Of a DNA stretch of 50,547 nucleotides, positions 32,060 to 37,985 are shown one piece after another. The DNA comes from a virus. The DNA lies in the IMG/VR virus record IMGVR_UViG_3300044714_000169, positions 1 through 50,547 of that record; one strand, given 5' to 3'. The position numbers and the translations under genes are program-made. The notes below the pieces were generated by a model. The model did no database searches. It was not told where the DNA came from and saw nothing but the letters and a program-made list of their open reading frames with translations. Every line of letters begins with the position of its first letter. Within the stretch, counting starts at the first letter, position 1.

Positions 32060-32726
32060 CCGAGTTTGCCTCTACTCAGGCGGGCTCGACTCTACCACGC
32101 TTCTTTGGAGTCTGCGCCCAAACGTGAAAGCCCTGCTCATCAACTACGGGCAACGCCACGCGGTCGAACTCGTCCACGCAGCCAAACTCTGTAACACGTT
32201 CGGGATCGATTATGAAACCGCGGATCTGTCGGGGATCAACCGACTAATCCATAAAGGTAGTCAATCAGGTGACGAACTTCCCCCCGATGGTCACTACGCC
32301 GAGGAAACGATGAAAACCACCATCGTTCCCAACCGAAATTCTATCATGTTATCAGTGGCTGTCGGTTGGGCGGTAGCAACCGGGTGTAAAGAAGTTTACT
32401 TCGCCGCCCACGCTGGCGATCACACGATCTACCCCGACTGCCGACGTCAATTCATCGACAAGTTTGCTGAAGCGATGATCGAAGCTAACTTATGGAACCC
32501 AGTTCTAGTTCGAGCGCCATTTGTCCTGATGAACAAATCCGATATCGTGAAGCTGGCCAATAACCTGGGCGTCCCCTTCCAGATGACCTGGAGTTGTTAC
32601 AAAGGTGACAAAATCCACTGCGGTAAGTGTGGAACCTGCACCGAACGGCGGGAAGCATTCCAGCTAGCCGATATCAACGACACTACCGAGTACGAGTATA
32701 CCGGACCGTTGATGGAGGCGAAGTGA
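32049..32726 (+). CDS. queC: 7-cyano-7-deazaguanine (preQ0) synthase
   Basis: A 225-aa protein. It converts 7-carboxy-7-deazaguanine to preQ0 using ATP and ammonia. The PP-loop SGGLDSTT (about residues 11-18) and the C-terminal zinc site SCYKGDKIHCGKCGTC are present, along with conserved VPNRNSIMLSVAVG and AHAGDHTIYPDCR. Length is normal for QueC. ATG 32049 follows AGGAGG. It is one of four preQ0-pathway genes in this operon and probably supplies base for DNA modification rather than tRNA. Confidence 0.92.
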   Translation: MPVDRVCLYSGGLDSTTLLWSLRPNVKALLINYGQRHAVELVHAAKLCNTFGIDYETADLSGINRLIHKGSQSGDELPPDGHYAEETMKTTIVPNRNSIMLSVAVGWAVATGCKEVYFAAHAGDHTIYPDCRRQFIDKFAEAMIEANLWNPVLVRAPFVLMNKSDIVKLANNLGVPFQMTWSCYKGDKIHCGKCGTCTERREAFQLADINDTTEYEYTGPLMEAK

Positions 32727-32926
32727 GCATCCTCGACCCCAAAAAAATCGCCCAATCAATCATCTCCGACCCAACCAAATGGGTGTTGATGAAATGTGGG
32801 TTTTGTGGTAACGTCGATCACTGGCGAGTCTTAATCAACGTCACCGGGGTTGTCTGTTGGTGTCAAAAGTGTCAGAAGAAGTACAAACTTGAATCCGATT
32901 CCGGGGTAAAGGTGATAGATGCCTAA
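32723..32926 (+). CDS. Small zinc-ribbon protein
   Basis: 67 aa from GTG 32723, overlapping the queC stop, behind GGAGGCG. Cysteine pairs CGFC and CWCQKC form a zinc ribbon. A longer in-frame start inside queC is not favoured. It directly precedes the permuted ATPase and may be a partner in recombination; no family recognised. Confidence 0.5.
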   Translation: MSILDPKKIAQSIISDPTKWVLMKCGFCGNVDHWRVLINVTGVVCWCQKCQKKYKLESDSGVKVIDA

Positions 32927-33677
32927 ATTTGCTACAGTCGCAATCGATAGTGTAGGAGAACTCGCTCGCCTCTTCTTCAGCAAGGACATGGGTAAGGGTG
33001 CAAACGACCGTGAAAAAATCCGCGCCATGCAGAACTATCCGGGCGCGACTGAACGGTTAAACATGCTCTGTCGATCGTTGAAACAAAAACGTGACAAGGG
33101 GGTGGAAATTGTCTTCACGGCTCATGAAGATATCGAAAAAGTATACGCTAGGGGCGGCGCCATGGCAGGGAAAGGTCAGGCACCTCCTGATCCAGTTGCT
33201 GTCAAGGGTTGGCCAGATGTCCCGGGTAAGAGGGCTCCCGACGAATTCTGCCGCGCGTGCGATAATGTACTCCGCGTACGTCGAGTTAATAACAGCCCCG
33301 CATGGATTGCTGCACGCGAATCAATCGGAGTTGGCGCGGATTACTGGGAGGTTAAAGACCGGTTTAACGGACCCGCAGTTAGAGCAGGCCTACTACCCGC
33401 CAACTACGAGGAGTTGAAAAAGTCCATCTGCGCGGTAAACCCAGGTTGGTGGCGAGCCCCTTACCTCTGGATGCTCTACGGCCCTTACGGAATCGGGAAG
33501 ACCCGCAGTTTGTTAAGCTTCCCCAAACCAATCTTCGTTATCGACCTCGACAAGGGAACAAAATCAATCACTGAGGAAGAAGCCAAATCCGCCCAAATGA
33601 CCATCGATCAATCTATCGACGTTGAGGAATCCGCCCACTACGACAGATTCTTCGGAATTTTGGAGGCAGCGTTCTAA
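32919..33677 (+). CDS. Sak4/AAA_24-like RecA-fold ATPase, apparently circularly permuted
   Basis: A 252-aa protein. Residues 1-165 hold what is normally the second half of the family: Walker B-like TVAIDSVGE (about 6-14), IVFTAHE (64-70), CDNVLRVRR and VKDRFNGP (about 146). Residues 170-252 hold what is normally the first half: the Walker A loop GPYGIGKT (188-195) and FVIDLDKGTKS (about 206-216). The C terminus (ILEAAF) would join naturally to the N terminus (PKFATVAID). An adjacent DUF669-like gene supports the recombinase role. Circular permutation is inferred; the ATG 32919 start has an AAGGTGA site. Confidence 0.72.
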   Translation: MPKFATVAIDSVGELARLFFSKDMGKGANDREKIRAMQNYPGATERLNMLCRSLKQKRDKGVEIVFTAHEDIEKVYARGGAMAGKGQAPPDPVAVKGWPDVPGKRAPDEFCRACDNVLRVRRVNNSPAWIAARESIGVGADYWEVKDRFNGPAVRAGLLPANYEELKKSICAVNPGWWRAPYLWMLYGPYGIGKTRSLLSFPKPIFVIDLDKGTKSITEEEAKSAQMTIDQSIDVEESAHYDRFFGILEAAF

Positions 33678-33678
33678 C

Positions 33679-33918
33679 TTGACCAAACTAGCCGACCACA
33701 TCCAAATCTCTCTCACGATTTCAGACGAACGTTGGCCTGAAATCACCCTCGTGGGTCAGCGGTCAGGGACCTGCGGAACCGCAGCCGCAATCACCCAAAA
33801 ACAGCAGTACGACCTAGCCTACGGAAAAGGCGAGGAAATGCTGCATAACCTGCTCAGACCGGCAGTCGACGAACTGATAAAACGTCGGAAAGGGCCCAAA
33901 TTAAACCCAGGAGAATAA
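33679..33918 (+). CDS. Small protein next to the ATPase, 79 aa
   Basis: TTG 33679 follows the ATPase stop by one base, with GGAGG some 13 bases upstream. The protein has a beta start (HIQISLTIS), a Gly/Thr loop (GQRSGTCGTAAAI) and a basic helical end. It could be an accessory part of the recombination module. Family not recognised. Confidence 0.45.
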   Translation: MTKLADHIQISLTISDERWPEITLVGQRSGTCGTAAAITQKQQYDLAYGKGEEMLHNLLRPAVDELIKRRKGPKLNPGE

Positions 33919-33919
33919 A

Positions 33920-34348
33920 ATGTTAAGAACAGAAGACATGTCGAAAGTTTCCGACTCCGACCTGATGAAGGAGGGTTGGTATCGGGTACGAATCAGTAAC
34001 GTGAAGGAAACCGACGATTCCGGGAATCAACTTCTCTCCAAAACCGGACAGGAACCAATCGTCGAGTTAACCTTGAAGGTTCAGAACGAGGGGGAGTTCT
34101 TCGGTCGTTCGTTTAAGGACAAACCCTCGCTGCAACCCCACGCGCTGTTCAAACTGAAGGCGTATTACAAAGCGGTTGGGTACGCGCCGGGACCGGAAGG
34201 CCACGATCCGGCAAAGCTGCTGGACGGGGAGGTTTGGGTATGGGTTAGCCCGGGTCAGTATCAGGGTCAACCGGTGTTAAACATCCCCCCGTATTCAATT
34301 CGTAGTTTGCAGGAAGGCGCCGGCGGTCCAGGCGGGAAGAAGAACTAA
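33920..34348 (+). CDS. DUF669-like ssDNA-binding candidate
   Basis: A 142-aa OB-fold-like protein. The pattern EGWYRVRISNVKETDDSGNQ...VELTLKV...KLKAYYKAVGY...LLDGEVWVWVSPGQY matches the layout of DUF669, proteins often next to Sak4-type ATPases and thought to bind single-stranded DNA. A Gly/Pro-rich tail ends the protein. An AGGAG site precedes ATG 33920. It probably acts with the upstream ATPase in single-strand annealing. Confidence 0.65.
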   Translation: MLRTEDMSKVSDSDLMKEGWYRVRISNVKETDDSGNQLLSKTGQEPIVELTLKVQNEGEFFGRSFKDKPSLQPHALFKLKAYYKAVGYAPGPEGHDPAKLLDGEVWVWVSPGQYQGQPVLNIPPYSIRSLQEGAGGPGGKKN

Positions 34349-34452
34349 TGTGGGCGCTCGTGTTGGTAATTAGTTACGGGGCTTTAGTCGTTTGGCTAGA
34401 GTCCCGTAGCGAGCGCAAGGAGAGGGAGAGGTGGAGGAAACGTGGAGATTAG
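34348..34452 (+). CDS. 34-aa single-span membrane microprotein
   Basis: A 34-codon frame that starts in the TAATG overlap with the DUF669-like gene and ends overlapping the queD start. A hydrophobic helix (MWALVLVISYGALVVW) is followed by a strongly basic tail (RSERKERERWRKRG), giving an N-out/C-in topology. Translation is plausible by coupling; function unknown. Confidence 0.45.
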   Translation: MWALVLVISYGALVVWLESRSERKERERWRKRGD

Positions 34453-34981
34453 CAAGGAATTTAAATTTGAGGCGAGTCACGTTTTACCAAACCACCCGGG
34501 TAAGTGTTCCAGACTTCACGGCCACTCCTGGGTGCTGAGAGTTGCGGTAACGGGTGAAGTCAACCGCGAAACCGGCTTCGTGATGGACTACGCTGATTTG
34601 AAGAAGTGTGTCCAGCCGATCGTCGACGCCCTAGACCACCGTCATCTAGGTACTTTCGCACTACCAGGAGGGCAAGCCCCTTTGGCACTTTACCAGTGGA
34701 AGCCTGAAGGCCCCGATATCCACTACCCGAACGAGATCTACCCCAGCTCCGAAAATCTCCTTTGGTGGATTGCGGGACAACTTCACGGCCTCGACCTTTA
34801 TCGGATCAAACGATTCAAACAAGATCCTGAAATTCGGTCTTTCCGACCTGGCGAGATTATCCCCTTCGAAGAGCGCGAGAAGATCGACGTCATCAGCCGG
34901 TGGTCCTACATCCAATTAAACGAAACTTGCACCTCATCAGCAATCTTATGCCGAGACGAATTTAATGCCCTACAACGCTGA
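34442..34981 (+). CDS. queD: 6-carboxy-tetrahydropterin synthase
   Basis: A 179-aa protein, second step of preQ0 synthesis (dihydroneopterin triphosphate to 6-carboxytetrahydropterin). It shows the zinc His in FEASHVLPNH, the CSRLHGHSW motif (C-x3-H-G-H with catalytic Cys) and the conserved Glu in YPSSENLLWW. GTG 34442 has GGAGG upstream. It overlaps a microprotein before it and the HNH gene after it. Confidence 0.9.
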   Translation: MEISKEFKFEASHVLPNHPGKCSRLHGHSWVLRVAVTGEVNRETGFVMDYADLKKCVQPIVDALDHRHLGTFALPGGQAPLALYQWKPEGPDIHYPNEIYPSSENLLWWIAGQLHGLDLYRIKRFKQDPEIRSFRPGEIIPFEEREKIDVISRWSYIQLNETCTSSAILCRDEFNALQR

Positions 34982-35288
34982 ACTGCAAATGCTGCGGGAA
35001 TTCTTCCTGTTGAACGCGCCACGAATACTCTGCGTGTTCTGCCATCTACCCATCTACCCACCTGAATTATCCAACCGATTAACCTTCGGGCATCGTCGCC
35101 ACACCAAAGTTCACTTTGCAAATTTCACGGTTCACCACGGAGACGGGAACCGTGAAAACAACACTGACCAGAATTTAAAAAACAGTCACAGCGACTGTCA
35201 CAAGCGTTATCACAAACAACTACTACTCCATGGAGGAACAAATGCCGTTAACAGCAGCCCAAATTCAACAGAAAGTCAACCAAGTTAA
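34965..35288 (+). CDS. HNH endonuclease
   Basis: A 107-aa protein. CVFCHLP, the VHHGDGNRENNTDQN stretch and CHKRYHKQ form a Cys-flanked HNH motif (about residues 22-85) binding a metal ion. It overlaps the end of queD by 17 bases. It may be a homing-type endonuclease that moved into the operon or a packaging-associated nuclease; no terminase gene is nearby, so a free-standing mobile nuclease is more likely. Confidence 0.72.
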   Translation: MPYNAELQMLREFFLLNAPRILCVFCHLPIYPPELSNRLTFGHRRHTKVHFANFTVHHGDGNRENNTDQNLKNSHSDCHKRYHKQLLLHGGTNAVNSSPNSTESQPS

Positions 35289-35550
35289 CAACTGGGTTAC
35301 CGCGATCGAGGGTAACGCCCACCAAACTGTCGCCTCGGCGATCAAGGGTATCGCCGGGATCATGGGAGATTTCGCCACCGATCTGTTGGAGGCGAAAGCG
35401 GCGTTGGCTGCGCTTCAGTCGAAGACACCCGGGCAAACCCCAGCACCGCCAACCAACCCAAATCCACCCGCAGCCAACCCGAACCCGAACCCAACGCCGG
35501 CACCGGCAGCTCAACCCAACGCGCAGACCCAACCAACAAAAACAGCCTAA
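35242..35550 (+). CDS. Small helical protein with Pro/Asn-rich tail
   Basis: 102 aa from ATG 35242 with TGGAGG upstream. Residues 1-60 are helical with an amphipathic pattern (VNQVNNWVTAIEGNAHQTVA; ATDLLEAKAALAALQSK). The last 40 residues are an extended PNPN/APAP-type linker, like a tail that binds SH3-like or structural partners. Function unknown. Confidence 0.5.
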   Translation: MPLTAAQIQQKVNQVNNWVTAIEGNAHQTVASAIKGIAGIMGDFATDLLEAKAALAALQSKTPGQTPAPPTNPNPPAANPNPNPTPAPAAQPNAQTQPTKTA

Positions 35551-35565
35551 GGGAGGAGGTTCCAG

Positions 35566-35616
35566 ATGGCAGGCAAGAAGAAGATGAAAAAGATGAAGGA
35601 CAAGAAGAAACACTAA
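35566..35616 (+). CDS. 16-aa lysine-rich microprotein
   Basis: A 16-codon frame with a very strong GGGAGGAGG site before ATG 35566. The peptide is MAGKKKMKKMKDKKKH, ten of sixteen residues Lys. It stands alone between the Pro-rich gene and queE and may bind nucleic acid. Short length keeps confidence modest, but the ribosome site is among the best in the window. Confidence 0.5.
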   Translation: MAGKKKMKKMKDKKKH

Positions 35617-35633
35617 CCGAAGGGAGATGATCC

Positions 35634-36362
35634 ATGTCTGATACGGGAGAGGTAAAATTACCGATTGCTGAAACCTTTCACTCGATTCAGGGTGAAGGAC
35701 AGTGGGTCGGTACCCCAATGCACTTTATTCGTCTTGCCGGCTGCCCAGTTGGACGACCTGCCAAAGTCGTGAAGGCGAGTGAGTTTGGGCCTCTCCCGCT
35801 TCTCCCTACCGGGGAACAGGCGATGGCCTGTGCAACGTGGGATGGGAGAGGGTTTTGGTGTGACACCGATTACAACAAGCATGAGGAGGTGCTGATCGAA
35901 CAGCTGTTAGCTGAAACCTGGGAGAAACACATCTGTCTGACTGGAGGAGAACCGTTAATCCACTGGAAGAAGTTGATCGGTGGACTCTTCCCCGGCGCTA
36001 TACGAGACGGGGTCAAAATCCATATTGAAACCTCGGGTACAGTTGACGTCGACTTCGGCCAAATGACGCAGAAGGCTGTAACCGACGTTGACTGGCAACT
36101 TTGGTTCACGTGCGCGCCAAAAATCAACTGTACCGATAACATGATCCGTCACTGCGATGAACTGAAGCTGTTGGTCGACGCCCGCTTCCACCCCGACGAA
36201 CTGACCGACAGTATGCGTAACCACCCTAACGTCTTTCTATGCCCAGTCAACAACGTCGACGACGTAAGACTCGACAACGTCGAGCGCGCGATGTTTTGGT
36301 TACAAAAATTCCCAAATTGGAGACTCTCGTGCCAAATGCACAAGTTCCTAAAAATGCGGTAG
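35634..36362 (+). CDS. queE: 7-carboxy-7-deazaguanine synthase (radical SAM)
   Basis: A 242-aa protein. It makes 7-carboxy-7-deazaguanine from 6-carboxytetrahydropterin. It shows the QueE start AETFHSIQGEGQWVGTPMHF, LAGCP, CATWDGRGFWCDTDY and LTGGEPLIH. The three cluster cysteines are spaced C-x28-C-x9-C, unlike the usual C-x3-C-x2-C. The variant is known in principle for QueE (a long first loop) but the second gap is also long. ATG 35634 has GGGAG. Confidence 0.88.
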   Translation: MSDTGEVKLPIAETFHSIQGEGQWVGTPMHFIRLAGCPVGRPAKVVKASEFGPLPLLPTGEQAMACATWDGRGFWCDTDYNKHEEVLIEQLLAETWEKHICLTGGEPLIHWKKLIGGLFPGAIRDGVKIHIETSGTVDVDFGQMTQKAVTDVDWQLWFTCAPKINCTDNMIRHCDELKLLVDARFHPDELTDSMRNHPNVFLCPVNNVDDVRLDNVERAMFWLQKFPNWRLSCQMHKFLKMR

Positions 36363-36772
36363 ACTGGAAAGGGGTTTGGGAGGTAATTTTCGGGATCTTC
36401 ACGATCCTAATCTTACTCAACCTGCTCCTAACCCCAGCCCACGCGCAAACAACCACCTGCCCTTCGCCAACCCCAGGTAGCCCGCACATCTGTTTAAAAT
36501 GGACAGATAGTACCACCGCCGGCGCTACCTACAACGTTTACCGCACAACCACCTCGGGAGCGGAAAATTACTCAACCCCACTTAATTCAACCCCGTTACC
36601 AGCGGGAACCACCGCATACTACGACTCAACCGTTGCAGTCGGGACCACGTATTACTACACGTTGGCCGCCGTCGGAACAGGAGGTGTATTGAGCACTCCG
36701 ACCGCTGAGGTCAGTGCTCAAATAACAGTGCCACCTAACACACCTACGGGGCTCAGCGTTTCGGTTGATTGA
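36329..36772 (+). CDS. Exported fibronectin type III domain protein
   Basis: 147 aa from GTG 36329 (GGAG six bases upstream), overlapping the queE end. Residues about 15-45 are a membrane/signal segment (WEVIFGIFTILILLNLLLTP) with an AHAQ cleavage site. The rest is one Fn3-type beta sandwich (CLKWTDSTTAGATYNVYRTT ... YYYTLAAVGTGG). A surface or periplasmic Fn3 protein made early could alter host adsorption or block superinfection. That role is inference. Confidence 0.65.
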   Translation: MPNAQVPKNAVDWKGVWEVIFGIFTILILLNLLLTPAHAQTTTCPSPTPGSPHICLKWTDSTTAGATYNVYRTTTSGAENYSTPLNSTPLPAGTTAYYDSTVAVGTTYYYTLAAVGTGGVLSTPTAEVSAQITVPPNTPTGLSVSVD

Positions 36773-36790
36773 CTGTGAGGTAACCTACTA

Positions 36791-37156
36791 ATGTTGTTGG
36801 ACTTCAGGAAACCGCAGGTAGCTATCGTCGAAAAGTTCGTCTCGCAAACTGGTAAATACCTCTGTTTCCTGGGCAATCATTACCACAAAGGTCATACCTG
36901 CTGGGTGTTCGGCTCTAGTAATAAGGTTACTGGGGAGATAGTTATGCGGCATTACTCTTCAGCCACCAACTCAATCAGTCCAAAAGCCGAGTGTGAAACC
37001 GCTTGGAGAAAGTTTAAGGAGGGGATGCTTGCCAAACCGAAATCGGACTTTGAAGAAGACACCCATATTACACGCCCTTGGGAGAAGGAACAAATCCGAC
37101 GCGGCGGTAGTCTCGCAGTTGCACTTGCAAAATCTAAGCGAGACAAACCCAATTGA
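36791..37156 (+). CDS. Protein of unknown function, 121 aa
   Basis: A small protein with a GAGG site before ATG 36791. Phrases such as GKYLCFLGNHYHKGHTCWVF and an acidic/basic C-terminal half give no recognised family. It overlaps the next gene in another frame by about 30 bases. Confidence 0.45.
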   Translation: MLLDFRKPQVAIVEKFVSQTGKYLCFLGNHYHKGHTCWVFGSSNKVTGEIVMRHYSSATNSISPKAECETAWRKFKEGMLAKPKSDFEEDTHITRPWEKEQIRRGGSLAVALAKSKRDKPN

Positions 37157-37439
37157 CAGATTTTACCGGATCGCGTCTGAGCTGTGCGATCTCCACCATA
37201 AGAAATCCTTAGACTACGGCACCGACGGAGATACCTACCAAAACTTCCGTGGATCGGCGAAGATGGGAATCGAACCCTGGAAGGGTGCTTTCATCCGACT
37301 GCAGGACAAAGTCCAACGAATCTGTAAATTCGCGAAAGACGGTAAGTTGGCCAACGAGTCCGTGATCGACAGTTTCTCCGACCTCGCCGTCTACGCGATC
37401 ATCTGTCGAATTCTGTTTGAAGAGGAGCAAGCTAAGTGA
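37125..37439 (+). CDS. DUF1599-like nucleotide-modification-associated protein
   Basis: The N-terminal start is uncertain: TTG 37119 or 37125 are likeliest, while ATG 36993 would overlap the previous gene by 160 bases. The core KKSLDYGTDGDTYQNFRG ... GAFIRLQDKVQRICKFAKDG ... ESVIDSFSDLAVYAIICR matches DUF1599 (nucleotide modification associated domain 1), a family often found in phages with modified nucleotides. It stands just before folE, four bases overlapping, within the 7-deazaguanine operon. Confidence 0.62.
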   Translation: MQNLSETNPIDRFYRIASELCDLHHKKSLDYGTDGDTYQNFRGSAKMGIEPWKGAFIRLQDKVQRICKFAKDGKLANESVIDSFSDLAVYAIICRILFEEEQAK

Positions 37440-37984
37440 ATCAACATCAGATTGAAAACGGGGTTACCCTAATCTTGAAGGGCTTGGGTTGCGACCCCAA
37501 AGACCACAACTACACCGATACACCCGAACGTTACGCAAAAGCCCTGCTCGAGATGTTCCAACCATCCGATACCGAATGGGCAACCTTCGAGGAGAACTTC
37601 AATGACTTCATCCTACTACGCGGGCATAAAATGTGGTCGCTTTGCCCGCACCATCTGCTTCCCGTCCACTTCACCGTTAGTCTCGCCTACGTACCTAACG
37701 GAAATGTTCTCGGGCTTTCGAAACTGGCACGGCTTCTGGATGAGTGCAATAACGGTCCCCTCCTCCAAGAAAGATTTACCAAACTGGCGGTGGATAAGGT
37801 TGGACAGGTATGTCCTGGGATTAAAGGAGCTGCATGTCTCGTTCATGGCACTCACTCCTGTCTTTCTATGCGTGGGGTTAAAAGCTCGGCAGACTTTGTC
37901 ACGTATAAGTTGGGTGGGGTGTTCGAATCAGACAGTTCGTTAGAGCAGAGATTTTTCACGTTGGCGCAGAGAAGGGAGGGTTAA
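37436..37984 (+). CDS. folE: GTP cyclohydrolase I
   Basis: A 182-aa protein, the first committed step: GTP to 7,8-dihydroneopterin triphosphate. It shows the zinc/active-site motif SLCPHHLLP (usual MCEHHLLP), AYVPNGNVLGLSKLARLLD and a C-terminal Cys/His region THSCLSMRGVKSSADF. The change Glu to Pro next to Cys (CPHH) is tolerated in the family in part. GTG 37436 overlaps the DUF1599 stop. Confidence 0.9.
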   Translation: MNQHQIENGVTLILKGLGCDPKDHNYTDTPERYAKALLEMFQPSDTEWATFEENFNDFILLRGHKMWSLCPHHLLPVHFTVSLAYVPNGNVLGLSKLARLLDECNNGPLLQERFTKLAVDKVGQVCPGIKGAACLVHGTHSCLSMRGVKSSADFVTYKLGGVFESDSSLEQRFFTLAQRREG

Positions 37985-37985
37985 A

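Noticed and set aside
32700-36000. preQ1-type riboswitch in the que operon
   Set aside because: The genes overlap or are only a few bases apart and no preQ1 aptamer-like pseudoknot is apparent; the phage uses the bases for DNA rather than sensing them here.
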